Source of the DNA: Aurifilum marmelostoma
Taxonomy: Eukaryota; Ascomycota; Sordariomycetes; Diaporthales; Cryphonectriaceae
DNA: 64,000 nt
NCBI GenBank assembly: GCA_027559495.1
Contig: JAMXSV010000023.1
Span: 1,426,001 to 1,490,000, forward strand
Direction of reading: 5' to 3'
Numbering within the stretch: the first letter of the stretch is position 1; every line of letters starts with the position of its first letter. Both the position numbers and the translations under genes were made by a program. The notes below the pieces were generated by a model. That model searched no databases and had not been told where the DNA came from. It saw only the letters and a program-made list of their open reading frames with translations. This document shows positions 11,782-22,479 of this stretch, piece after piece.

Positions 11782-13353
11782 CTACCTCGTACCCATCTGG
11801 AAGTTCCCGAAGACCCCGCCCGGCGTCATCGGCCCCGTAAATCCATTAGTGTTGTGCGACTGCGCCGCCGGTGTCTGGACCAGACCTGCATTTCCAGTAT
11901 TCGGCGTACTTGGCGTTCCTCCATTCTGCCCGCTCATGTGGCTCTGCGGAGGTGTGTTGTCCACCGTCGCATTGCCCGCCTGGTATGCTGGGGGGGATGG
12001 AGATATCAGGTACACCGAGACCCCAGATCTTACCCACGTGGTCATTCGCTATGTCCCCGTGGAAGACCTTCTCGCGCATGGAAAAGAAAACTTTGCCCGT
12101 CAACAAAGAGTCGGAGCCCGCCTGATGAGCTGACCCGACACGCTTGATCTTCAAGGCCTCCGCTATGCTCTCCAGGCCGGACTTCTGCTCAAACTTCTGC
12201 AGGAGCTCGGTGGTGCTGGCGTCGCTAGGCGTGAGCATGCCGCTGTTGTGCAGCTTGATGGCGTGCTTCATGAGGTGTTTGACGTCGTACGTGCAAGGGA
12301 AGAACTTCTTCATGTAGTATTCGAACTCGTGCTCGTCCTTGGGGAGTGGTTTGCACATAAGCAGCTTCGTGAGATAGCCGAAATCGTAACCGCCGTGGAA
12401 GGAAATCCACTTCACCTCCTCGAAGAAGGTCAGACCGGACGGGATGAGCTCGGAAGCAAACTTCTTGGGGTCGATGCCGTCACGCTTGAGCAGGTTAAAG
12501 TCGATACCAGCCTGCTGTAGGGACTCGATCGACGTCTGGTTGAACATGTCCTCGTCGATGTTGAAGTTGAAGTTGAACTGCCACGCGTGAGGAAGCTGAT
12601 TCTGGCCCGCAGTCCTCCGACCTGCGCCGTCGCCATCGATCAGATCTCCACCGTTTGGCCTCGTACCCGGCGTCTCTCCTTCTTCGTTGAACAGCGTTAT
12701 ACCAATCTGGATGACCTTCAGTAGATCCACATTCGCCCGCAGGCATTGGTAGTGATAGTCGCTCTTGCCCCTAAACCCACCCATCGGCCGCGCAACAACG
12801 CCAGGAAATTCGGTATCCTGAAGCGGGGGTTGTCATTAATACTTGCTACACACTGTGCTCAGAAACGGCCCTGCGCGGAACTCACCATGGCGATGTATGG
12901 ATACCTCTGCACCAGCTTTCTCAACACGGCCATCTCTTCCTCCAGGTTATGTCTCCACACCTCTCGTATCCGCCCTTTGGCCTGGGTGCGAGCTGGGTGG
13001 TCTCCCATCACAGCATGGCCTTGTTGCTGCTGAGCATGCTGCTGCTGCTGCTGCTGTTGTTGTTGCTGCATCGCAGCGCCGTGGAATCCCATCCTCGCGG
13101 CATGGCTTCCGAGCCCCGTGTCAGGACCGACACCGAAGCCCGCGGCCGCCGAGCTCATGGCGCCCCCTAGTGCCAACACATTTCCGTTCGTGGCGAAAGA
13201 GGGTATCTGTGCGTTCGGATTAAGGTGAGAAGGGTTGCCGCCCAGCTGCGGTGGGTAATTGGGGCTCTGCCCAGGTGTTAAGCCGGCGAACTGGTGCTGG
13301 TAGGGAGGCACATTTGTCGGTCCGCTCTGGAACCTCGAGAGATGGGGAGGCAT
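11782..13353 (-). CDS. CAF1: CCR4-NOT deadenylase subunit CAF1/POP2
   Basis: DEDDh poly(A) exonuclease of the CCR4-NOT complex, which shortens mRNA tails. Exon 1 is 13353-12886 and codes a Pro/Gln/Asn-rich leader with a ten-glutamine run, then the conserved HNLEEEMAVLRKLVQRYPYIAM. Exon 2 starts at 12817 with DTEFPGVVARPMGGF. The catalytic residues are present: Asp and Glu of DTE, Asp of GGYDFGYL, Asp of TYDVKHLM, and His/Asp of SAHQAGSDSLLTGK. The frame then breaks near a seven-C run (coding strand, 11996-11990). The conserved tail (STPNTGNAGLVQTPAAQ ... GVFGNFQMGTR) continues in another frame to the stop at 11782. Either one C is extra, or a 46-nt intron (12033-11988; GTAAGA donor, CTGAT, CAG acceptor) is removed, which restores frame exactly but deletes KIWGLGVPD. 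It shares a 638-bp divergent promoter with the B12 gene. Confidence 0.9.
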
Positions 13354-13991
13354 GGCGGGGGATTTGCACGCCCAGTATGAGGGGCTCAGATCGCGGTTCC
13401 TGTCTGCTACTTCAAGTTGTGTATCTGCTCCGTGACGCCGGGGTCGACGAGATGGTGCATCGGTCAATCAGGGTAGGATTCTCGTCGTTGCGTACGGGCA
13501 GCGGGGTGTGCGTGCTCTTGTGTGTATCAGTCGTTGCAACCGGAAGAACTTTTTTTTTTGTTCTTATGGTGGTGAGAAATGCTGTCGCCTGGCTCGAGCG
13601 ATTGCGATACTCGTCAGTCTCGATGTCGGTGCAAGGGAGTCGGGTAGTATGAGTCGTGGTTGGGTCTGCCTCTTGGTTGCGCTCATGGTCGACAGCAGCT
13701 CTCGTCCTTTGTCTCGAGGTTAGAGGTCAGACTGACGCTAAGAATAGTGGTCTCTGGTGGGGCAATGCGCTAAAGTCACCCGGGTCGTGCCTTCTTTTCA
13801 ATTTCCACCACCCCCTCCCTCGCCTGCCGCCCGCCTGCCGCCGCTGTAGCAAGAGAGAGAGTCGAGGACGTCTTTGCGTGTGTGAGCTTGCCCCAATTCA
13901 ATCCACTGCTGCAGCGTCAAGCTTCCCTCTTTCCACCACCACAAATACCACCACCACCAGCGCATCCGTTGACGGAGTAGACTGGTACAAG
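13354..13991. promoter_or_regulatory. divergent promoter, CAF1 / NDUFB3
   Basis: 638 bp lies between the two start codons, so both promoters are here. It contains a T run and CT-rich patches near the NDUFB3 start. I see no clear TATA box. Confidence 0.5.
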
Positions 13992-14447
13992 ATGCTGCGA
14001 CCTACTATGTGAGTCTCGAGGTCCTTCCTCGTTGTGTCATTCCAATCCAGTCCAGCCCAATTGACGGAAGAGTACAGGATATTACGGGCGTCCAACGGCC
14101 GACATGCCAACATCACCGGCTTCGACATCAACAAGCTGAAGGAGTCGGCCACGAAGCCCGTCTACGACCCTTGGGACAGAGCGTCAGTCCCCCCTTTCCC
14201 TGCCGGCCGAAGACGAATCTCTCGACCCCTCTTCTCCCGTTCCAAGGCCACCTCTGATTACTGACTTGCTTCGGATTGCAGTGAGCGGTGGCGGTATACT
14301 GGACTCTTCAGCAGATGGAATCGGTTCAAGGGTGCATTCCCCGGCCTGGGTATCGCGACGGTGGCGTTTGCGGCATACTGCGGATACGAGTACGTCTTCA
14401 TGAAGGACGAACACCACGGCGAGGGACACGGAGACGGACATCACTGA
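13992..14447 (+). CDS. NDUFB3: NADH:ubiquinone oxidoreductase B12 subunit
   Basis: A small supernumerary membrane-arm subunit of mitochondrial complex I. The exons 13992-14008 (only 17 nt), 14051-14182 and 14282-14447 join to 104 residues. The family pattern DPWDRAERWRYTG followed by RWNRFKGAFPGLGIATVAF is present. One membrane helix (GLGIATVAFAAYCGYEYVFM) precedes a His-rich, charged C-terminus (KDEHHGEGHGDGHH), as in fungal and animal B12. Splice sites are GTGAGT/CCAG and GTCAGT/GCAG; the second donor is slightly off consensus. I chose the first ATG because it is the only one that joins in frame, giving MLRPTIPAQLTEEY. There is no long presequence, which is normal for this subunit. Confidence 0.88.
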
Positions 14448-15296
14448 GGCTGAGGGCAGAAGGAGGAGATCGGGACCTCTTGCCCGGGTTTGGAGACAAC
14501 AGGGCGTCTCCGCTGTACATAATAGATGTCGGTTATCTCAATTTGAAAAGGAAGAGCGAAACTCGAAGTTGTCTAGCCTCTTGTTGGAGTACACATCCTC
14601 GTCCTCGTGATCTGATCGAACGTGTCCATCGCATACCACTCACGGGAGCGATTAAGCTGAGAGAGATGGGTGACTGGCTTCTTGGTCTCGATGAATATAT
14701 TGTTGAGTATATTAAAAAGTCTCACATATGAGACTTATGTTTGAAGTGTTTGACCCATGAGGAAGTGACTTCTCGATTCGACACACATCGGAGAATGAGG
14801 CCAAACACACTACAAGCGCAGTATCTACAAGAAGCAGCATCACTCAAGGAATAAATCATGAAATTCGAATGTGGACTGTCATGTTTAAAACCGATTCCGG
14901 ATTCAGCGCCCAAGTAATGTTGCATTCGACACAGGATCACAAAGACTGCATACTCGTCTATCTTTTCCCAAGTGAAATCATGTCATTATTCAGGTTTCCA
15001 GCTGCAAGACATCCAAGATCGGCTTCACGACAATCACGGTAGCAGCAGCGAGATGACGCTCGTCAGGGGGTTGTTTTCATCATCTATCATTCTTGTCGCA
15101 GCATCAAGCCACGAGGCGGTCTCTATAACAATGATATCTCCTCCCATGGTAAACTTCCACACGATCCAATGTCTATCTAAATCTCTTTCGCGGCTGATGG
15201 GGGTATGCAATAGTGTAGAAAAACAAACAAAAAAAAAAGGATAGAATAGAAACACAGGCCATACATCCAACAAAAATGCCGAGAAACGCAGACCAC
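14448..15296. other. convergent intergenic region
   Basis: A fairly AT-rich stretch between the NDUFB3 stop and the end of the reading frame that follows the coiled-coil gene. It includes an A-rich tract at 15220-15240. I see no gene. Confidence 0.5.
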
Positions 15297-15683
15297 TTAT
15301 GCGAAAGCTGTGGTAGTCGCGCTCACGGTAAGGATTAAGAACCATGCTGCGTACGAAAGCACTATGACAATGCGCACGCCGGTTTCCATCATGAGCCAGA
15401 TGGCAGTAAGGAGGATACTCGAGCGTGACGCAAAAGCTAGAGTAAGGGCGAAGCCACGGACCGCCACGGCATGCACGGCCGCAGCGAGGTTGGTCGGGGC
15501 TAGGGCCCGGTGGTACTCCAGAGAGCTGATAGCAATGGCTGCTGTTGAAGTGATAGCTGTTGTTGTAGAAGAAGCAAAGAAATCCAAAAACTCCATCCCA
15601 ATGTTGTTGTTTGCGTCGTTCAGCGGCGGCAGGGCGTGACGCCGTACGAGCAGTTGATCGCACATCTTTTTGGCGCTCTCAAG
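15297..15683 (-). other. in-frame open continuation after TGA; possible readthrough extension or small membrane ORF
   Basis: The frame of the coiled-coil gene stops at TGA (15686-15684), then stays open for 128 codons to TAA at 15297. Six codons after the TGA is an ATG (15665) starting 122 residues. The second half is strongly hydrophobic and could form two or three membrane helices (SSILLTAIWLMMETG; VRIVIVLSYAAWFLILTV). The stop context is TTA TGA CTT; TGA followed by C is among the leakier contexts known in eukaryotes, although the best-known motif is TGA CTA. Alternatives are a separate small membrane protein on a two-ORF transcript, an unseen splice that skips the TGA, or chance. I recognise no family. 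Confidence 0.35.
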
Positions 15684-17360
15684 TCATAACCCGACGCCGT
15701 TGACCACATCCAGCGCGCCCTCGAGGCAGTCTTCCAGCTCGCCGACCCGCTGCTTGAGGTTCTTGTTCTCGTCCCGGAGCAGGCTGACTGTGTCCCATGC
15801 CGAGCTTGCGTCCTGGCCCTTGCAGTTGCGGCAGCCGTCCTCGCCCGAGATGCCCTTCATCAGCTTCTGGAACGTGCTCATCTGACTGCGTGGCCGGTTG
15901 CTCTGGAGAGAGGTGCGCTTCGTCGAGTTAGGGCCCCTCATGGAAGTAGGCGTGGGGATGGGCATGTCCATCACGCTCCCGGTCTCCACGCCGCGTGTCG
16001 TGGTGGTGGTGGACACGGACGGGCTCCGCGGTCGGGAGAAGACACTCTCGCCCTCGAAGCTGATGCTGTCGTCGTCTGTCTCGAAGCTCGTGTCGGTGCC
16101 GTTGCTCTTCCGCCACTTGCGCTTCTGCGTCTCCTCCTCATCGACCCCGAGGTCCTCGGATATGGTGCTGCCGGCCTCAGAGGCGAGGCCGCCGGGCGAG
16201 AGCCGCTGCTTCGAAAAGGCACCCAGCCGCTCCAGCTCGGCCCGTGCGCGCCTCTCGGTGGCCAGCTCCTCCATGAGCTGCTTCATGCGATGTTCCTGCT
16301 CGGCCGCCTTGTGTGCCATGTCCTCCAGCTGGAACTTGAGGTGCTTGCTGCGAGTCTCGGCCTCGTCCATCTCGTCGCGATCCGCCTCGCGCTCCTTCTC
16401 CAGCTCGGACAGCGCCTGTGCCTTCTGGCGGTATGCATTCTGCATCTTGGTGAGCAGGCCTGTGGCCTGCGTCTGTAGGTTCTTGAAGGCCGCGGGCGAG
16501 AAAGTGTCCTTGCCCGTCGGCGCACCGGCGGGAAACAAGGCATCCTCCACCTTCATGTTCAGCAGCTCGTCGTGCATCTCAGGGGTGATCGAGGGCGGTG
16601 TGTTCCTCGCGAACATGGTGAGGAGTGACAGCCGAGAGGGAGCGGTAGCTGGCCCTGCACTCTTGGGGCCACTGTCCGCAGGGCCTGAGGCTGCACTTCG
16701 GACGAGTCTTTTGGGCGTCGTCTCTGGCGAGGGAATTCCTTCAGAGACAGCTTGTTGTGGGTGGTTCGTGGTGTTCGGGTCACCTAGTGTCTCTACTGCC
16801 AACTCCCTACGAGTCTTCCTCCCTTCGCCTGTGAAACCCATCTTGTGGTAGTGATCGTCGTCGTCGCCTTGATCTTCTGCTGAGACGGCTAGTGAGGACT
16901 GTCGCTGTTGTTGTGGTTGGATCTGTAGTCTTGCCCTGATGCTCGCAGGAAGGAAGCTGGTGAGGGAGGTTGATGGTCCGGTTCGAGACGGTGAGGGATC
17001 GAGCGCACGTTCCACCTGCCCTTGCCCGTAACCACTGTGGTGGCCGTGTAGGGAGGAGCCTGGGTTGATCTTCTTGTTCCTGTCGTCGCAGCCAAGAAGG
17101 GAGGAGGTGGTGGGTGGTAGCTCCAAGGGGCAGAACGTGGAAGCGGATCCAGGCAGTTGCTGGACCGTTGGGTCTCGTGCAGGGAGGTCTCTTGGGGCTG
17201 TTGCTGCGGGTGGAGGTCGACGCGGTGAGGTTGAGAGGGGAGGATGAGGAGCAGCAGCAGCACCTTGACAGTGATCTTGACCCTGTCCCTCCAGAGATGG
17301 TGTTGGCTCCTGGCCGGACGACATGGCAGCAGCGGTAGCAGACGCGCAGGTGCTTAGCAT
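15684..17360 (-). CDS. fungal coiled-coil protein, unrecognised
   Basis: A single exon of 558 codons from ATG 17360; a second in-frame ATG at 17324 would start MSSGQEPTPSLEG. I do not recognise the family. The first 260 residues are low complexity, rich in Ser, Pro and Gln. A more ordered block follows (SLLTMFARNTPPSITPEM, then LLNMKVEDALFPAGAP), and then a long heptad-rich coiled coil, about residues 310-400 (LLTKMQNAYRQKAQALSELE ... EELATERRARAELERLGAF). A Ser/Thr-rich linker carries DTSFETDDDSISFEGES. A CRNC pair sits near residue 510 and a second short coiled coil (LRDENKNLKQRVGELEDCL) ends the protein. It is probably a cytoskeletal, vesicle or scaffold protein; that is inference from shape only. 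The frame continues past the stop into a membrane-like segment (separate entry), which would make it a tail-anchored coiled-coil protein. Confidence 0.75.
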   Translation of the reverse strand: MLSTCASATAAAMSSGQEPTPSLEGQGQDHCQGAAAAPHPPLSTSPRRPPPAATAPRDLPARDPTVQQLPGSASTFCPLELPPTTSSLLGCDDRNKKINPGSSLHGHHSGYGQGQVERALDPSPSRTGPSTSLTSFLPASIRARLQIQPQQQRQSSLAVSAEDQGDDDDHYHKMGFTGEGRKTRRELAVETLGDPNTTNHPQQAVSEGIPSPETTPKRLVRSAASGPADSGPKSAGPATAPSRLSLLTMFARNTPPSITPEMHDELLNMKVEDALFPAGAPTGKDTFSPAAFKNLQTQATGLLTKMQNAYRQKAQALSELEKEREADRDEMDEAETRSKHLKFQLEDMAHKAAEQEHRMKQLMEELATERRARAELERLGAFSKQRLSPGGLASEAGSTISEDLGVDEEETQKRKWRKSNGTDTSFETDDDSISFEGESVFSRPRSPSVSTTTTTRGVETGSVMDMPIPTPTSMRGPNSTKRTSLQSNRPRSQMSTFQKLMKGISGEDGCRNCKGQDASSAWDTVSLLRDENKNLKQRVGELEDCLEGALDVVNGVGL

Positions 17361-18920
17361 AATCGGCTAATGTTTTCGTGGAGACGTTTGTGGACCCTTG
17401 GAAAGGAGAAGCCCCGTAGGGTCTATCTTGCTTCCCTGCTCCTCCGCGGGGCCGAATGGAGGGCGGGCGGCAGACGAGATTGGATTCCGTCAGATCCCAC
17501 TGGGGGAAATTATTCCGGATAAAGAGAGGGACTTTGAAATCCTATTGTGAAGGGATCCTGACCAGTCGTCTGAAGGTCTTTGGAGACCAAAACCCTCACG
17601 CTGGCCCAGTTTGAAACTTAATGTTGTTGGAGCCGTGGGTAGGCAGAGGGGCGGAGGAGGAGATGATGACAACGACAAGGGGTTTGTTTCCGGGGTCCGC
17701 CCTACAGGTGGTCAACCAGCTAGAGTAGTAGATCGATTCCTCGAGGGCAGGACGGCAAACCAGAGGCTCGGTGCGGTCTGCACAATTGCCAGTGCTCCAC
17801 AAGCCGAGGACCACCTTGCATGCACCGTCGAGACCCCTCGAGTGGCCCTGCGGCCCTTGGACGCAGGATCACCCTTGCCTCGGTCCTCCTTGTCGTCTCC
17901 CTTTTCCCCTCAAGCGGCGGCAGGTCCGACAATACTTGAAGACGTCACTCGTCCACTGTCGATTCGGGATTATGTTTCCTTTCCTCCTGGAGCCGTCAGT
18001 CGTGTCTGGAGTGGCTGGAATGAGGGCTGGAAAAAATCGAGTCCACCTGACCGGCGGCTGTGGTGGGCGACGTGGAACAGTCTGAGGCAATCAAAGAGGC
18101 GAGTGGCAGGGCAGCAAGTCTACCAAGTAACTGGGCGAAGTAGGTGGTGGGGCGGGCCGCTGCTCAAGGTTCGCGCGGGCAGCGCTTCTTCTTTTTTGAG
18201 TTTCGCCACTGCAGCAAAGGTAATAGAGTTGGGAGACGGAGCAGAAATGGAAGAGGCACGACAGTCGCGAATTTGAATGTTCAATAGGAAAAGTTCGAAA
18301 AAACAAAAAACAAATCATCCTGGTCCGAGGCTTAAGGAGTACTATGTACTTAAAGTACTGGATAACCAAGGCATAGGCCCTCAGCTTGTGATGCAATGCA
18401 GGGCAGCGTCATCTGGCAAGTGTCCATGTGGCTGGGCTGGAGCGGGCAGGGGTCCAGTCCAACCTGTTCCCGGCTTACTGCAAGCAATGAGCAGCAAAAA
18501 CAACCAGTCACACCCTGACGTTACATATATTTTGACTTAAACAATGCAGAGCGTGATAGATTGGTCATTGAAACTAGACAGCTCGTGGCTTGACGTGGCC
18601 TCGCCAGAGGTTTAGGAGACTCAAGTTGATCCCCACGATTGATGCCAGCTCAGCCTGCGATCTACTCTGACAGTGTCCGAGACAACATTGCCAATACGTG
18701 AACCACGAAATGATCATGTTTCGGGAGGTGAGCGCCACCTTTCTGTGAAGTCAGAGCCCTCAGAAACGCTGTTCCAGGCCCTACTCTCGAAGCGAAATGG
18801 TCATGTGTCCGCTGAAAACTCCTAGCAACCACCATCCAAAAGGCGAAGCAAAGGCGAAGCAACCGCCAGCCTGGCTCGTCCTCCCAGAGACATTGATTAC
18901 ACCATCAGCCTCTTCTGAGC
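17361..18920. other. intergenic, 1.6 kb
   Basis: It contains the upstream region of the coiled-coil gene and the 3' flank of the eIF6 gene. A 221-codon + frame (17611-18276) is low complexity with no domain, start context or splice support; I do not call it. Confidence 0.5.
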
Positions 18921-19871
18921 TCAGTAAAACGACTCCACCATGGTCTCCTTCATGCTGGTGTTGATGTTGCCCGGCGCGGCGCCCTCGCCCAGTCTAAAAA
19001 CGCTCTCAATGACACTCAGCTCCGTCGCCGTGGTGTCCAGACCCGTGACCGCCATCCAGTCGTTCACCACCATCCCGCCGCCGACCACCGAGCTGCCTCT
19101 GTTCACGGATCCGGCCACCAGCGGCACCTGCAGCAGGCTCGACAGCTCGTCCTGGTCGGATATGCTCGTCTTGGGGTGCACGAGGCCGCCCTGGTTCGAC
19201 AGCGCCATGTAGCTGCCCACAAGCACGTTGTCCGCCACCGTCTGCCGGAACACCTCTACCCCGAGCACGTCCGCGATGATCTCCTCGGTCTCGCGCTCCA
19301 GGTCTGGATGTATCAGGGCAATGTGGTCATTGGCCACGATCACGTTGCCCAGCGCCGAGAGACGCTCTTCTATCCGCTGGATCTTGACCGAATCTGGTAG
19401 CGAATTGCGTAGGTGTTGAAGTTCTTGGTCTGTTGTGCTTGTGGGAACGAGAAGGCCGTTGCGGTTTCTGCAGGAATTCGGTTTTTCTTCGTTAGCCAGA
19501 TGTTCTTCTTCCATTCACGGCAACCCTCATGCAACCTTTGGGTGTCGTTTTATTAGCAGGTGTGCTTTCCTACGTACCCTGTTGTTAACCGTCCCACGAT
19601 GCGGGTGCCGGCAATTGTGGTCCTGACGATGGGTATGACGTCCTGCAATTCGGCCTCGAAGACGCTGTAAAAATTCTCACTCGCGCCGATGGCGACCAGA
19701 GCGAAGCTGTTGGTGAGGGTAGAGAAGACGCCGACCCTGCAATCAAAAGAAATGAATGTCAGCATGTGTTACTCGATGATGCGCGGTATGAAGAAGAAAC
19801 GCCCATGGCGGGGCTGACGAGGGGCACAGTACTCACTCGTTGGAGTTCTCGAATTGTGCTCGTACAGCCAT
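18921..19871 (-). CDS. TIF6: eukaryotic translation initiation factor 6
   Basis: An anti-association factor that binds 60S pre-subunits in nucleolus and cytoplasm and is released late in maturation. Exons are 19871-19837, 19736-19578 and 19467-18921, joining to 246 residues, the usual length. It starts MAVRAQFENSNEVGVFSTLT, the canonical eIF6 beginning. Pentein-repeat landmarks follow: GRLTTGNRNGLLVPTSTTDQ, ERLSALGNVIVANDHIALIHPD, VLVGSYMALSNQGGLVHP and VAGSVNRGSSVVGGGMVVNDW. Introns are phase 2 and sit early, as in other fungi. A TGAAATTTTT element 130 nt upstream is shared with the RPA49 promoter. Confidence 0.97.
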
Positions 19872-20803
19872 GATTGCGATCCGTAGGTTCGAGATGACCA
19901 AAACTTGATGTATCGCAGGAGAAGTAAGTTCTGTCCTCTATCGGCGAGATCTGATCGCTTTGGAGGTGGTCGGAAACTTGGGTTTTGATTGTCGATAGAG
20001 ATTGAAATTTTTGGTTGGTCAGGGAAGGCTGGACTTTTCTCTGCAATCGCGGGGCAAGCAGTAGTGGGCAGCGGCCTAGAAATATATTTGTCCACAGCCT
20101 CGGAGGGAGCCCTTTCCAATTTCTTTTTGTGACAGAGATGGTAATGGTGTGAGTGCCCTGAATACCCTTGTTGTCAAGTGACTTTACTCGGCCAGCCTGG
20201 AGGGAATGCGAAAGAAAATAGAAATTGATTCGAAATGATTCAGCAGAGGCAGCAACAGCAACAGCAGGCCTTCGAACTAGTCGCGCGTTTGCAGCCCCAT
20301 TGCCACAAGGCTAAGGTCCGAACGCCCCCCAAAAACGGGAAGGCCCACTTGTAGTCATTCTGCATCATCGCACATACAAACACACGACACGGTGGGGCTG
20401 TGGCCTGGCCACGCGAAACGCCTGTATATGTAAGTAATTATACCTACATTACAGGCCAGTGCTCGAATTCTACGCCGTTCTAGTCACATTAGCAAGCGCT
20501 TCTCACACGCTCCACGAGGTCCCTCTCCCTCTCTGCCAACCAAGTTGCATTGTGCGAAGGCAAAACAGGAAGGGAGAAAAAGAAAAGAAAAGAGAAATTG
20601 AATTCCGTGTTGTACAGTTTCCCCTTTTCAAATCAAAGGAAATGGTTTTGGCCGTGATAGGCGGTCACACTATTGGCAATTGTTTTTCCTCCTGTCTTTT
20701 GATCTCTCCCTCACGATGAAATTCCGTTAACGACCAGTCCGCTTGATCCAGCCCCTACGCCCTTCATTTTGTACACCATACCGCAGAGAATGGAGAAATT
20801 TGA
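19872..20803. promoter_or_regulatory. TIF6 upstream region and AOS1 3' flank
   Basis: 932 bp with no gene I can support. At 20003-20012 is TGAAATTTTT, close to the RRPE element of fungal ribosome-biogenesis promoters. A+T-rich patches and a pyrimidine-rich stretch lie nearer AOS1. Confidence 0.45.
20003..20012. promoter_or_regulatory. RRPE-like element upstream of TIF6
   Basis: TGAAATTTTT on the + strand (AAAAATTTCA in the gene's direction), about 130 nt before the TIF6 ATG. The same ten bases occur before RPA49 in the opposite orientation. It resembles the yeast RRPE motif; function here is inferred. Confidence 0.35.
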
Positions 20804-22479
20804 CTACTGCGTGTTGTTTGGTCCCGTGTTTCCTGGTGCAACACCTCCTGTGTTGCTCGATGTGTTACCAGTGTCAGCTGCAGTGCCCATGGTGCCCATG
20901 TTGACCGTATGTCCAGTGGCACCACCCATGGCGCTCATGCCCATGTCCATCGATGGCATCGCCATGTTCATCATCGAGGGGTCAGACATGCCAAACCCGT
21001 TCATGTCCCCGTTGCCCATGCCAGGCAGAGAGCTCATCAGCTGCGCCGCGCCCAGAGGTCCAGGGGGGTGAAGAGGATAGAGACTAGCCTCCATGTTGTT
21101 CCCATCGAAGATGACCATGTTTTGGATGGGCTGCTGTGTCTGGCCAAGCACGTTGATCACATCCTGCGCCAGTTGTCCGCCTAGAATTGCCGTCACGGGG
21201 GCGATCTCGCAGCCGATGTTCTGCAGGAAGCTCCGCAGAAACTCCGCAGTCAGCGTCTCCGCCGGAAGGCTGAGATCCTTGTGCTTCTGCGTCGCGATCC
21301 TCGTGAAAGTCACCAGATCATTCTTGTCGGCGGGGTTGCGCCCACCATGCTGCGACTGGAAGTCCCAAAGGGCCCGCAGGCACGACAGCGCAGGGCTGAC
21401 AGCCCTGAGGCGTCTCTTGCTCTTGGTATAGTCCTCGGGCAGGAATGCACCGTCGCTTGCCAGCAGCCAGGTGCTGTACAATTCCTTCTTGGACACCATC
21501 TCGACTGTCTTGTCACCCTCCTTCCTCGTCTGCACGTCGAATATCATCCGCGTCTTGGTCTCGGCTTTGGGCTGCGTGGTCACGTTGGGCTTCTCGCGCT
21601 CGATAACAAAGGTGTGCTCGATTAAGTCGGCAAAGATAAAACCGTAAAGGCCGTGCACGCCGGCCGCGTAGAATGGGCGCATGTTGAAACGCGTCGCGGT
21701 GTTGATGATGTTGAGAGCGCTGGGGTCCAGATCTGTGGCGATGACCATGTCGAACAGCGCAAAGTAGCTCGGCCCCTTCAGGCGCACGTCGTCTGTGTCG
21801 ACGATGACGTTCACGCGAGGGTTGAGCTTCTGAATCTCCATCAGCGTGGCCTGCGCCCTGTTCATGCCTACCTGCTCCTGGGAGACGAGGAACTGGGCGC
21901 CAAGGTCAGCCTCGGTGACGTTGTCATGGTCGAGGATTGTCAAAGAGCCTATGCCGGCGAGGACAAGGTTCTTAGCAATCTCGTTACCCAGACCCTTCAT
22001 GGTGATGAGCAGCACATTTGCGTTGCGGATCTTCTGCTGCGCCTGCATGCCCCATAACCTGATCTGACGATCATACAGGGCGATCTCGTCTGTACATACT
22101 TGTGAGCATGGGTTGGAGTGGCAAGGGTGGGACTGAACATACCATTGGTTATGCCATTCTGAGGCATGTTCAGCATGCCACTGCCGTCCATCATCATAGG
22201 CACCATCAGAGGCATGTTCATAAGCTGCTCATCTGTCAACAGGCTTCCATCCTGTGGCATAATAGGCAGCAAATTCATATCTGCCGGCATGCCCTGCAGA
22301 GAAAGATTCGCAAGGTCGCCCTGTGGAAGAGCACTCAGATCAGATGCTGGTATATTGGCAGGCGCTTGTGTAGGTGCCGCGTTGGATGTGCTTGCCGTCT
22401 GGGCCGAGTCCGTGCTTGCCTGAGCAGATGAGACCTTTTCATCGTGGCCCTGTGCTGTTGGTGCTGGTTGTTGATCCAT
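20804..22479 (-). CDS. AOS1: SUMO-activating enzyme subunit 1 (AOS1/SAE1)
   Basis: The adenylation half-partner of the SUMO E1; it works with Uba2, which carries the catalytic cysteine. Exons are 22479-22143 and 22089-20804, giving 540 residues. The ThiF/E1 fold begins at DEIALYDRQIRLWGMQAQQK, about residue 113, then MKGLGNEIAKNLVLAGIGSL for nucleotide binding and DHDNVTEADLGAQFLVSQEQ. The end of the fold, GCEIAPVTAILGGQLAQDVI, is typical of SAE1. The protein is much longer than yeast or human AOS1 (about 346 residues). It has a roughly 112-residue N-terminal extension and an 80-residue C-terminal tail, both rich in methionine, for example SMMNMAMPSMDMGMSAM. Both are in good frame with the core. 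The single intron falls just before the E1 fold, so the N-terminal extension is its own exon. Confidence 0.93.

Noticed and set aside
15898..16851. 317-codon open frame on the + strand
   Set aside because: Antisense shadow of the coiled-coil gene; the sequence is a Ser-rich mirror of its codons.
17611..18276. 221-codon open frame on the + strand
   Set aside because: Lies in a promoter region, has no domain or regular structure, and its composition matches noncoding flanks.
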